Position numbers and translations under genes: made by a program. Below the pieces are notes generated by a model. It was not told the origin of the DNA and ran no database searches. It was given only the letters and a program-made list of their open reading frames with translations. 64,000 bases of DNA from JBMNMS01 sp050953445. GTDB lineage: Bacteria; Bacillota; Clostridia; Peptostreptococcales; Anaerovoracaceae. The stretch covers positions 930,001 to 994,000 of the forward strand of contig JBMNMS010000001.1 in NCBI GenBank assembly GCA_050953445.1, written 5' to 3'. Of the stretch, positions 43,573 through 51,486 are shown piece after piece. Position 1 is the first letter of the stretch; every line of letters begins with the position of its first letter.

Positions 43573-44730
43573 ATGAAAGGAAAAAGGTGGATTGCATTTA
43601 TATTAGTGTTAGTTATGGTAGTGGGCAGTATTACCTCTGTAAGTGCAGGGAGTAAAAATTATAGTGATTTACCCAAATCTCATTGGGCTTTTGACAATGT
43701 TGAAAAAATGTCCCGAAAGGACATCATTTCCGGATACCCGGATGGCAGCTTTCAACCAAACAAACAAGTAACATATGCGGAATTTATAAAAATGGTCATA
43801 ACAGCGATAAGAAAAGGAGAAATTACACCGCCTCCGCCAAAAGTATTGTGGCAATTCGAAAGAGGAGAGTCGGAAGCAAAAGGTCATTGGGCTGAAAGCT
43901 ATTATGAGGAGGGCCTTGATTTGAGAATTTACAGTTCTTTCACATTCTCGGCTGCCAACCTTGATAAGCCCATACCAAGAGTGGATGTAGCTGTTATAGC
44001 TGCCAATATAATAGATAGCGAAACTCCGACAGAAGCCGCCACTATATTGGAAAAAGGCATACCTGATATAAAGAAAGTATCACTTGCGGATTATGGTGAC
44101 GAAATCGAGGAGGGAAGAGATGGGTTTCTTTTCAAAGAACGTAAAAAAGCAGTTATAAATGCTTTTTACCATGGCATTGTAACAGGTTATCCCAATAGGA
44201 CTTTTAAAGGAACATCCGGTCTTACAAGAGCAGAGAGTGCTGCAGTAATAGACAGAATCATAAACCCATCATCAAGGGTAGCAATAGATTTGGAAAAAAT
44301 AAAAACACCTCTTAAAGCGATATTCATTGACGGAAGAACTGTCAATAGAAAGGACTTGATAAAAGTGATGACCGATATAGATCCTTATGAAATAGATTCC
44401 TGGTGTAATGAAGCTGCGGTTTACTTAAATGGCGGAAGCTATTCTACAGAAATAACAGAAGATGGGCATGTACTAAGGATAGGATATAAGAGGGAAAGGA
44501 AAAACCCTAAATATGATGAGGATAAACAAAACGCCAGAATAAAATTCCTCTTGCAACATTATCTGCAAAATGATTGGGAAAGGTGTTACAATGATTATAT
44601 CAACCTTATGAACAGTATAAAAAAGGAGGATGAGTATCCGGTTAAGCATGGATATTACAATGGATTAGAAGTTTATCTTTCAGGTGGTTATACGTCAATG
44701 CTAATAGAAATATTAGAAACTCGTAAGTGA
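43573..44730 (+). CDS. SLH-domain surface protein
   Basis: A 385-residue exported protein. Signal peptide (KRWIAFILVLVMVVGSITSVSAG), SLH repeat at about 32-80 (PKSHWAFDNVEKM, GYPDGSFQPNKQVTYAEFI), a divergent unit around 95-150, and another at about 195-235 (GIVTGYPNRTFKGTSGLTRAESAAV). The C-terminal 150 residues resemble the corresponding part of the SLH protein at 11.8 kb (shared pattern: RI..L...L......R.Y..F then YY.G..V....G). This suggests duplicated paralogues with a common, unnamed surface domain. It has its own promoter and terminator. Confidence 0.88.
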   Translation: MKGKRWIAFILVLVMVVGSITSVSAGSKNYSDLPKSHWAFDNVEKMSRKDIISGYPDGSFQPNKQVTYAEFIKMVITAIRKGEITPPPPKVLWQFERGESEAKGHWAESYYEEGLDLRIYSSFTFSAANLDKPIPRVDVAVIAANIIDSETPTEAATILEKGIPDIKKVSLADYGDEIEEGRDGFLFKERKKAVINAFYHGIVTGYPNRTFKGTSGLTRAESAAVIDRIINPSSRVAIDLEKIKTPLKAIFIDGRTVNRKDLIKVMTDIDPYEIDSWCNEAAVYLNGGSYSTEITEDGHVLRIGYKRERKNPKYDEDKQNARIKFLLQHYLQNDWERCYNDYINLMNSIKKEDEYPVKHGYYNGLEVYLSGGYTSMLIEILETRK

Positions 44731-44756
44731 ATATAAAGACTGAATAATCTTGTCAT

Positions 44757-44791
44757 AAAAAGCAGTAAGCCTGTTTGGTTTGCTGCTTTTT
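44757..44791 (+). terminator. Terminator after the SLH gene
   Basis: A nine-pair stem AAAAAGCAG/CTGCTTTTT (44757-44765 and 44783-44791), extendable by two A-T pairs past one mismatch, lies 27 bp after the stop. The complementary A/T arms would also work for transcripts arriving from the opposite strand. Confidence 0.85.
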
Positions 44792-44824
44792 AAGTGCTTG
44801 ATGTCCAAAGTTATATTTTATCTG

Positions 44825-44956
44825 TTAAATGCATAGAATGGTATTTGAATAGCCAATACAGGCCTTTGTAGGCATTGCCCCAAAAGAAGCAATGCCCATC
44901 AAAACCGCCAATAAAAACGCAATCCATTTGCCAATCTCGTCCTTATAAAAGCCCAT
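44825..44956 (-). CDS. Small membrane peptide (43 aa), candidate gene
   Basis: A short frame starting MGFYKDEIGKWIAFLLAVLM, with one hydrophobic segment (about residues 11-28) and two cysteines, ending at a TAA at 44825. It lies 26 bp after the stop of the minus-strand SLH gene, with GGAAGGGATGAG before its ATG. A charged start followed by a single membrane helix is typical of bacterial small membrane proteins, and of short export-dependent peptides. It could equally be chance. No homologue is recognised. Confidence 0.42.
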   Translation of the reverse strand: MGFYKDEIGKWIAFLLAVLMGIASFGAMPTKACIGYSNTILCI

Positions 44957-44982
44957 AACTCATCCCTTCCATCCTCAACTTA

Positions 44983-46221
44983 TCACTTCCATGTAAAATG
45001 CCTATCTACATCATAATCATAGTGGAGACGATTCTCCATAACTCCTAAATCAAGGTCCCGATATCCTTCTGCAAAAAATGTTTCTGTAAAAAACCCGTTT
45101 TCTGAATACCATTTTCCAAAACCATAACCATGTACCTCCTTGTTATCTTTTCCTATTATCCAGCAATTAGCACCTGCCCCTCCAATATCCTTTAAAGAAT
45201 CCATCAACACGGGACGCTTCACCGTTCCTTCGGCCACCATTTTATATTCTTCTACCAGTGTATTGCCGTTTGTTGCGCACCAAGGTTTCTTATCCTTCTT
45301 TATGGCATCCTTGCTTAGATAGGTATTAGCAGTAAACCCCCAACTAAATCCTTCCGGCAAATCAGGGAAGGTAACGGTCATGTAATATTTACCCGCACTT
45401 CCCGAAAACAAAATGGAATCTAAAACCTTGTCTAAATAATAAATGGCCTTTTCTTCCGTCAAGCTCCCATCGGGAAGCAAATCAACATCAGGGTCAAATT
45501 CTATTGAAGAAGTCGCATTTTCCCTCACTGTTTCAAGCTTAGATTTAGGCCTGTTTTTTTCAGCTTCTTCTCTTTCCTTATTCTTAGCTTCAATCAAGGC
45601 GATATCCGGAACGATTCTCACGCTTTCATCCATAAGCCTCTGAATGACAGCGGCACTTTCCGCCCTGGTAAGGGTTCCCATAGGCCTGAATGTTCCATCG
45701 GTATAGCCCGTAAGCACCCCCTCACCATATGCGGTTACCACCTCAAATTCATAACGGTCTTTTGCCGTCATATCACTTATGGATTTCAGAAGTTCGCTAT
45801 ATCCTTCAACCGCCTTTTCATCGGGATTTATAATCCTTGAAGCTATCAAGGCCATATGCTGCCGAGCAATTGGCTGATCCAAAGCCCCCTCCCCGATGTC
45901 CTTCTTGCTGTACCATCCATTTTCAAGTCCTTTATAATAGTAATTTCTCGCCCAATGATGAGGAGCCTTTGCTATTTCTGCATCCTCACCGCTACTCACA
46001 ACCGCCATTTTAATAAACTCTGCCGTAGTTACGGTGGTTTCCGGTCTAAATGTCTTGTCAGCATAGCCCTTTATAATACCGGCATCCGACATTGCCATAA
46101 TATTTTTGTATGCCCAATGTCCCTTTGGCAAATCAGAGAATTTACCGGCAGCAAATGACGGTACTATCACAGTCATCATCATAAGCATCGCAGCAATTGC
46201 TATAATTATTTTTCTTTTCAT
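44983..46221 (-). CDS. SLH-domain surface protein
   Basis: A 412-residue exported protein. Signal peptide (KRKIIIAIAAMLMMMTVIVPSFA), an SLH unit at about 28-78 (PKGHWAYKNIMAM, GYADKTFRPETTVTTAEFIK), a divergent one around 85-140, and one at about 165-205 (GVLTGYTDGTFRPMGTLTRAESAAV). A charged linker rich in Glu/Lys/Asn (about 210-235) leads to a 175-residue C-terminal domain unlike that of the other SLH proteins here. AGAAAGGCGG precedes the ATG. It converges with the SLH gene at 43.6 kb, and a 43-residue frame follows it. Confidence 0.88.
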   Translation of the reverse strand: MKRKIIIAIAAMLMMMTVIVPSFAAGKFSDLPKGHWAYKNIMAMSDAGIIKGYADKTFRPETTVTTAEFIKMAVVSSGEDAEIAKAPHHWARNYYYKGLENGWYSKKDIGEGALDQPIARQHMALIASRIINPDEKAVEGYSELLKSISDMTAKDRYEFEVVTAYGEGVLTGYTDGTFRPMGTLTRAESAAVIQRLMDESVRIVPDIALIEAKNKEREEAEKNRPKSKLETVRENATSSIEFDPDVDLLPDGSLTEEKAIYYLDKVLDSILFSGSAGKYYMTVTFPDLPEGFSWGFTANTYLSKDAIKKDKKPWCATNGNTLVEEYKMVAEGTVKRPVLMDSLKDIGGAGANCWIIGKDNKEVHGYGFGKWYSENGFFTETFFAEGYRDLDLGVMENRLHYDYDVDRHFTWK

Positions 46222-46568
46222 TATCGCTTCCGCCTTTCTTAAAAAAAGTTAAATGAATAAATCTCTGTCTATATATTATGCAATTTGTACGAGGAAATCA
46301 AATTTTTCCCCCATCATTTAATTAATTCGACCAATAATTTAAACTATATGTATAATACCGCTATAAATTAGACCTGCAATTTACACCTCCCCTGGCTAAA
46401 GGCATATGTATCATAAGGGGCGGATTCCATGGCTTTCCATGGGGCAATGATGTAGTTCTTTCCTTTATTAGTCCATGGGGGTATAATATCCCCATGAACC
46501 GGGAAGCTAATTTCTTTCGGCAATTTGTTAATTGGGAATAGAGAATTATTAACAGAGGGAGTATAATC
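46222..46568. other. Intergenic region between divergent SLH and EamA genes
   Basis: I see no credible gene in these 347 bp. They must hold the promoters of both flanking genes. Toward the EamA gene a weak TTGTTA (46525) and TATTAA (46547) pair, 16 bases apart, is visible. At 46474-46496 an eight-pair stem (CATGGGGG with TCCCCATG) encloses TATAATA, so a -10-like sequence sits in a palindrome. Two more CCATGG boxes occur at 46429-46443. Minus-strand frames here lack ribosome sites. Confidence 0.5.
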
Positions 46569-47420
46569 ATGGCAGCCAAAATGAAAATTGTGTCGGCTAT
46601 GTTCTTGTTTGGAACAATAGGGCTGTTCGTAAGGGGTATTGAGCTCCCTTCCCCCGTAATTGCATTAATAAGGGCGGTAATCGGGACAGCATTTCTATTT
46701 GTCTTATGTATCGGAATGAGGAAGAAGATCGATCTTTCTGTCGTGAAGAAGAATGGATTAAAACTTGTATTGGCAGGAGTATGTATAGGAGCCAACTGGG
46801 TATGTTTGTTTGAAGCCTACAAGCATACAACAATAGTAAATGCTACCCTCAGTTACTATATGGCACCGGTATTTGTAATAGCCTTATCTCCTGTTGTTTT
46901 AGGGGAAAGGTTGAGTTTTATCAAGGTAGCCGGTGTTTTAGTATCCCTTTTAGGGATGGCCTGTATATCCGGAGTATTCAATAACACCTCTGCTGGAGCC
47001 GGAGCTAAGGATATTATAGGGATACAGTTTGGGATTATTGCAGCGGTGGGTTATGCAACGGTAACATTCACCAACAAATTTATAAAGGATTTACCCTCGT
47101 TAGAGTCCACCATGTTCCAATTGGGGGTGGCTGCAATAACTCTATTGCCTTACACTTTGGTAATGGAAAGTCGGGCCGATTTAATCTTTGACAGTAGGAC
47201 TATTTTATTGCTGGCAGTTTTAGGGGTGGTGCATACAGGCTTGGCTTTTTGGTTTTATTTTTCCTCGATACAGGATTTATTAGGACAGACAATAGCTATT
47301 TTCAGCTATATCGATCCGCTTACAGCTATAATTATGTCAGCACTTATCCTGGGGGAGCCCTTGGGAGCTATGCAGATTATAGGTGCAATACTCATATTGG
47401 GGCCAACATTCAAAAGGTGA
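46569..47420 (+). CDS. EamA-family (DMT superfamily) transporter
   Basis: A 283-residue membrane protein with ten predicted hydrophobic segments in two EamA halves. Characteristic stretches are FLFGTIGLFVRGIELPSPVIALIRAVIG, then NWVCLFEAYKHTTIVNATLSYYMAPVFV, with the second-half counterpart YIDPLTAIIMSALILGEPLGAMQIIGA. Members export amino acids or metabolites; the substrate is not predictable. AGAGGGAG precedes the ATG. It is followed after 101 bp by the YeiH-like gene, with a palindromic element between. Confidence 0.88.
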   Translation: MAAKMKIVSAMFLFGTIGLFVRGIELPSPVIALIRAVIGTAFLFVLCIGMRKKIDLSVVKKNGLKLVLAGVCIGANWVCLFEAYKHTTIVNATLSYYMAPVFVIALSPVVLGERLSFIKVAGVLVSLLGMACISGVFNNTSAGAGAKDIIGIQFGIIAAVGYATVTFTNKFIKDLPSLESTMFQLGVAAITLLPYTLVMESRADLIFDSRTILLLAVLGVVHTGLAFWFYFSSIQDLLGQTIAIFSYIDPLTAIIMSALILGEPLGAMQIIGAILILGPTFKR

Positions 47421-47458
47421 TAGAAAGACAAAAATGTGACAGAGATACAAAAGGTGAA

Positions 47459-47475
47459 GGGGACCTGTCCCCCTG
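47459..47475. repeat. Dispersed palindromic element, copy 1
   Basis: GGGGAC-CT-GTCCCC (47459-47472), preceded at about 47437 by TGTGACAGAGA. The stretch ACCTGTCCCCCTG (47463-47475) recurs identically at 50593-50605, so this is a member of a dispersed intergenic family. Confidence 0.6.
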
Positions 47476-47521
47476 CCATGTCTAAGGAGGGATTGTTATT
47501 AGAACTAAGTGGAAGGGAACG

Positions 47522-48505
47522 ATGCTATGCTTCGTTATCGCCATATGTGCCTTCGTTTTAGGCAAGGTTTTGCCGCTGGTTGGTGGGCCGGTTTTTTCGT
47601 TGATAATCGGCGCTATTGTGGCTTTGTTTGTAAAAAGAAGGGATGCCCTTGAACCCGGTATTTCCTTTACATCTAAAAAGATTCTTCAATACGCCATTGT
47701 TTTGCTTGGCTTTGGACTGAATCTTTCGGTAATAGTAACCACAGGGCAGGAATCGCTTCCCATTATAATAGTTACCATAGTGGCTGCCCTTACCATAGCA
47801 TTTTTGTTACATAAGGTGCTGAGCATGACGCCAAATACCTCTATTTTGGTGGGGGTGGGATCGTCAATTTGCGGTGGTTCTGCTATAATTGCGGCTTCTT
47901 CAGTCATAGGTGCAGATGACGAGGAGATTGCGCAATCGATTTCAGTAATATTCTTTTTTAATGTAATTGCGGCTCTTATCTTCCCAACAATAGGGGGGCT
48001 ATTAGATATGTCTGATCATGGGTTTAGTCTTTTCGCAGGGACGGCCATAAATGACACATCGTCGGTAACAGCTGCTGCCGCTTCCTGGGATGCTTTATAT
48101 GGAAGCGATACTCTTAGCACCGCGGCGGTTGTAAAATTGACGCGAACATTGGCGATAATCCCAATAACTCTAATTTTATCATTTTATAGAATGAAAAAGG
48201 ATAGCGGCACTGATGGTGGCAGAGTTAATATGGGCCGTATCTTCCCCTTTTTTATAATCTATTTTGTAGCAGCCTCAATTTTCACCACTCTTTGCGTTGT
48301 CATGGGTGTATCCGGCGACGTTTTTTTGCCTATGAAATCCTTAAGCAAATTTTTAATCCTGATGGCTATGGGGGCGATAGGGCTTAATACCAATGTTGTG
48401 AAGCTTGTTAGAAGTGGCATTAGACCTTTATTTATGGGTTTATGCTGTTGGATAGGTATTATCGGTTCCAGTCTTATGATGCAGCGAATTATGGGGTTTT
48501 GGTGA
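47522..48505 (+). CDS. YeiH-family putative sulfate exporter
   Basis: A 327-residue membrane protein with about ten hydrophobic segments matching the YeiH/UPF0324 family: GPVFSLIIGAIVAL near the start, ISFTSKKILQYAIVLLGFGLNLSVI, VGVGSSICGGSAIIAASSVIG and FAGTAINDTSSVTAAA. Annotation as a sulfate exporter is by family only. The ATG at 47522 has GGAAGGGA close by. A stronger AAGGAGG at 47484-47490 would fit initiation about ten residues upstream, where only the rare start ATT (47498) is in frame. Its end overlaps the convergent GGDEF gene by 17 bp. Confidence 0.87.
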   Translation: MLCFVIAICAFVLGKVLPLVGGPVFSLIIGAIVALFVKRRDALEPGISFTSKKILQYAIVLLGFGLNLSVIVTTGQESLPIIIVTIVAALTIAFLLHKVLSMTPNTSILVGVGSSICGGSAIIAASSVIGADDEEIAQSISVIFFFNVIAALIFPTIGGLLDMSDHGFSLFAGTAINDTSSVTAAAASWDALYGSDTLSTAAVVKLTRTLAIIPITLILSFYRMKKDSGTDGGRVNMGRIFPFFIIYFVAASIFTTLCVVMGVSGDVFLPMKSLSKFLILMAMGAIGLNTNVVKLVRSGIRPLFMGLCCWIGIIGSSLMMQRIMGFW

Positions 48506-50462
48506 AGGGGCGGGGTGGAAGCATTGCGGGAGAGAAGAATTGGTACCCACCACCGTGCTTTTTTATGTGATACATGGCCAAGTCGGCGTAATAGGTCAGC
48601 TGTCCATAGGTATTGGAATCCTTGTTGTAAAGGGAAATACCAATGCTGCTTCCAAGTTGAATCAGTTCATCACCGACTGAATAGGGTGTAGAAATGTCAG
48701 CTACAATGCTCCGAGCTATTCCTTCAACCTCATGTAAATTTTCATATGGAAGGAATACAGCAAACTCATCACCGCCAAGCCTTGCCACCATTGCGGTAGA
48801 GGATTGCCGGGCTATGGTATTGCTAACTCTATCTGCGGTCTGCTTGAGTACTGAATCTCCTGCAATATGCCCAAAGGTGTCATTTACCTTTTTAAAACCA
48901 TCTAAATCTATTATCATGATTGCATAGGAGTTGGTGGGCTCTTTTAAAATTCTATCTTTAGCTTTGGATTCAAATTCCCGGCGATTAATAAGGTCTGTTA
49001 AAAAGTCATGGGTGGCAAAATGTTTGGCCTGTTCTTCGGCGATACGCCTATCTGTAATACTAGTTGCAATACCGACTATTTCAACAACATTTCCATCCTT
49101 GTCAAAGACTGGGCTGGCAAAATGTTCATAATGTTCATTTTCGTGTGTTATTTCAAATCTCTTGGAGTTATCGGCAAAGACATCTGCAATCTGCACTTCA
49201 AAGACGTTGATGTATTCCTCTGAATATATATCCTTCATAGGCCTATATTCTGATTCAAGAGAGATTTCCTGATCTTTCAATATGGATTTTCCCCGGTTAT
49301 AGGTTAGCAATATTTCGTTGTTTTCAATTCTACACTTGTATGTAATTTCAGGAATCATCGCAACATTTTTAGTGAAGCGTTCGATTTCTTCGTTACGCTT
49401 GATCTGGAAGGTTAGCAGTGCACGGTAGCGGACAACAATGTATAGAATTCCAATTAAAAGAACCACCACCGTAAATACCATGAGGCTTCCAACCCTCAAA
49501 AGCACCTTTTGGATGAAGGCGTCAGTTTCGTGATCATTTAGCAGTATGGCAATGAGATGCTTGTCACCTTCCTCCTTTGAAGAAATCATAAAGATTTTTT
49601 TGTCATGGCCATTGTACTTGAAGGTAAAGCTATCGTTACATTCAATGGCATACATATCTTCAGGTGTTATGCCGGATTGTATCAGCATGTCCTTATCAAA
49701 GTTTCCATATAGAAAAGCCGGGGCCTCCCTGTTTTTAAAGTTGTTGTAATAGGCTTTTTCCCACGCTGGAATGTCAATGAGGGAGATGGCCTCAATATAG
49801 CTAATTTCATTATAGAGATGCTCGAAGGTTTCGTGGAGCTGGTTTTTTATATTATCCCTGTAGGTATTACTGTCGTGATAAATTGCGTTGATTATGTAAT
49901 CCTGCCGTTCATTGTAGTAATATGCATATCGGTAGAAATCCGGAGAATAGTAGGATTTGCTGCGGGGGCCTATCCAGTAATTGTGGCGGGAAAATCCCCC
50001 TTCGATATCTGGCCTTTTACCTTCAAAAAGGTTTTGAAAGGCTATATCCCAAAACCCCCAATCCTTCGTTCTTTCGCCCACCTCTTCAGGTTCAGTGGAG
50101 TTATATACATAGATTCCATCGTCATCCCGTGCAAATATTGCCAAACCGAAAAAATCATACTTTGCAGCATATTTTTTTAGAGTGTCCTGGCTCAGGGTAC
50201 TTATTGGTGTATCTTCCAGGTCCTGGTTAAGGGAGTATGTTTTATAGTACAGGTCATCTGCAATTGATTGGTCGTACATTTTGGTGTAATCCCTTGCCAT
50301 GTTAAGGGTTTTTCTGAAGATACTGCTATAATTGTTTAACTGTTGTTCATAATAAAAGGAAAAGATGTCTTTCGTACTCTTGATAAAGAATCCAAAGGCC
50401 AACACGATAACCAAGGCTATTATAATACCTGTACTAATAAAAATTTTTTTGGTTGTATTCAT
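48489..50462 (-). CDS. Membrane-bound diguanylate cyclase with extracellular sensor and PAS domain
   Basis: A 657-residue protein. TM1 (about 8-28) and TM2 (about 325-345) flank an extracellular sensor of roughly 300 residues that I do not recognise in detail (tyrosine-rich: DWGFWDIAFQNLFEGKRPD, YSPDFYRYAYYYNERQ). A PAS domain follows (about 365-475, HYEHFASPVFDKDGNVVEIVG), then a GGDEF domain with intact RLGGDEFAVFLP. The residues before it (SSTAMVA) lack the RxxD inhibitory site, so product inhibition at that site is unlikely. There is no EAL. The ATG at 50462 has AAAGGA at good spacing, so I prefer it to the one at 50492. Confidence 0.9.
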   Translation of the reverse strand: MNTTKKIFISTGIIIALVIVLAFGFFIKSTKDIFSFYYEQQLNNYSSIFRKTLNMARDYTKMYDQSIADDLYYKTYSLNQDLEDTPISTLSQDTLKKYAAKYDFFGLAIFARDDDGIYVYNSTEPEEVGERTKDWGFWDIAFQNLFEGKRPDIEGGFSRHNYWIGPRSKSYYSPDFYRYAYYYNERQDYIINAIYHDSNTYRDNIKNQLHETFEHLYNEISYIEAISLIDIPAWEKAYYNNFKNREAPAFLYGNFDKDMLIQSGITPEDMYAIECNDSFTFKYNGHDKKIFMISSKEEGDKHLIAILLNDHETDAFIQKVLLRVGSLMVFTVVVLLIGILYIVVRYRALLTFQIKRNEEIERFTKNVAMIPEITYKCRIENNEILLTYNRGKSILKDQEISLESEYRPMKDIYSEEYINVFEVQIADVFADNSKRFEITHENEHYEHFASPVFDKDGNVVEIVGIATSITDRRIAEEQAKHFATHDFLTDLINRREFESKAKDRILKEPTNSYAIMIIDLDGFKKVNDTFGHIAGDSVLKQTADRVSNTIARQSSTAMVARLGGDEFAVFLPYENLHEVEGIARSIVADISTPYSVGDELIQLGSSIGISLYNKDSNTYGQLTYYADLAMYHIKKHGGGYQFFSPAMLPPRPFTKTP

Positions 50463-50550
50463 TTGAGTTTTCCTTTGCATATCTATGCACACCCATAACT
50501 GGACTGGAGGACTTACCCATGTAATTGGAATATATTATATCACAGATGGC

Positions 50551-50607
50551 GACAGGGGGACAGGTACACCGACAACAAAATTTCGTCAGAGCACCTGTCC
50601 CCCTGTC
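50551..50607. repeat. Dispersed palindromic element, copy 2 (perfect 15-bp arms)
   Basis: GACAGGGGGACAGGT (50551-50565) and ACCTGTCCCCCTGTC (50593-50607) are perfect inverted arms around a 27-base centre. The right arm shares 13 bases with the element at 47463. It lies between two minus-strand genes and could also act as a transcription barrier, but has no T tract. Confidence 0.75.
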
Positions 50608-50625
50608 ACCCTGTTATCACCTGTG

Positions 50626-51303
50626 TCACTTGGGGAGAACGATGCCGACCCTTTCGTATGGGATGGAGAATACCGGTATGCCCGATGAATAGGGGGCTAT
50701 ATCGTATTGATTAAAATAAATATTAAGATATTGAGGTGACAGATAAAAATTTTGGGGTTGCATAGTATCATTTACGGTTTTTTCTGGATTGGGGAAATAG
50801 GATTCTGGATTTTTTCGAATTTCATCCACTATAATCTGCGTCAGATTACAAGGATATTGTAGTTTATCCCGGAGGAGGTTGGAAAGGGTAAGTCGTTTAC
50901 ATAGAGGTATATACCAGGTGTCAGAAAACCGGACTGTGTTACCGTGGGCACCCCCTGTAAATTCATATCGGTCATAATACAGGCTTACGATGCAATTATG
51001 GTTCAGTGTAATTTCGTAATAAAGGTTGGCTTCAAAGGGCTGGAAGGTGAAACCATCCTCCGGGGCATTTTTGTAATTTTCAATGGCGGTTTTGAAAAGG
51101 ACGGTCCGGTAATAGTGTTGATATGTAGAGGCAACCCTTTTGTAATAGCGGTTCATTTGCCGCAGTGCACCATGTAAGATACCAGAGAATTGGGGATAAA
51201 GGATGTGATACGTCAAAATGGGTGTATCGCCACAATACAAACGTTGAAAAAACTCATTCTTAGTTATTTTGACGTTGACATTTTCAGAATGATAGTTTGA
51301 CAT
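50626..51303 (-). CDS. DUF3298/DUF4163-like protein
   Basis: A 225-residue protein resembling the DUF4163-DUF3298 pair found in RsiV-like proteins: FKTAIENYKNAPEDGF and LYYEITLNHNCIVSLYYDRYEFTGGAHGNT, then LTLSNLLRD, and a C-terminal LSPQYLNIYFNQYDIAPYSSGIPVFSIPY. The GGAHG box is the most typical part. No signal peptide or membrane anchor is found at the chosen start, so it may be cytosolic, unlike most relatives. The ATG at 51303 has GAGGGAGG upstream; an in-frame ATG at 51354 adds 17 residues without support. Function is not known. Confidence 0.8.
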   Translation of the reverse strand: MSNYHSENVNVKITKNEFFQRLYCGDTPILTYHILYPQFSGILHGALRQMNRYYKRVASTYQHYYRTVLFKTAIENYKNAPEDGFTFQPFEANLYYEITLNHNCIVSLYYDRYEFTGGAHGNTVRFSDTWYIPLCKRLTLSNLLRDKLQYPCNLTQIIVDEIRKNPESYFPNPEKTVNDTMQPQNFYLSPQYLNIYFNQYDIAPYSSGIPVFSIPYERVGIVLPK

Positions 51304-51396
51304 AATAACCTCCCTCGTACATAAGCAAAAAGGAAATGGATACCAATGATTCACCTGTTGTTATCAGAATATGCATGTATATGTATAATGTGATAA

Positions 51397-51425
51397 AGAT
51401 GACAGGGTGCCAGGCTCTGTCATCT
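51397..51425. repeat. Short palindromic element upstream of metN
   Basis: AGATGACAG (51397-51405) and CTGTCATCT (51417-51425) are perfect arms around GGTGCCAGGCT. It resembles the GACAG-type elements at 47.4 and 50.6 kb and lies eight bases before the -35 of the metN promoter. Confidence 0.55.
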
Positions 51426-51432
51426 CTGCATC

Positions 51433-51461
51433 TTGCCCTTTGGGGGAGCTTTGGGTATAAT
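51433..51461 (+). promoter_or_regulatory. Promoter of metNIQ
   Basis: TTGCCC (51433-51438) and a perfect TATAAT (51456-51461) are 17 bases apart. Initiation near 51468 leaves under 20 nt before the ATG at 51487, which leaves no room for an S-box (SAM) or T-box leader. Confidence 0.65.
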
Positions 51462-51486
51462 TGTAGGGATAGATGAAGGAGAGGCT

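Noticed and set aside
46361..46795. 144-residue minus-strand frame across the start of the EamA gene
   Set aside because: Overlaps a clear transporter start and shows no ribosome site or recognisable sequence.
47498..47521. ATT start codon for the YeiH-like gene
   Set aside because: AAGGAGG is well placed for it and the added residues would fit, but ATT starts are very rare and the ATG at 47522 has its own GGAAGGGA; left as a note only.
51305..51486. S-box or T-box riboswitch before metN
   Set aside because: No matching helices or conserved core bases are seen, and the promoter lies too close to the start codon.
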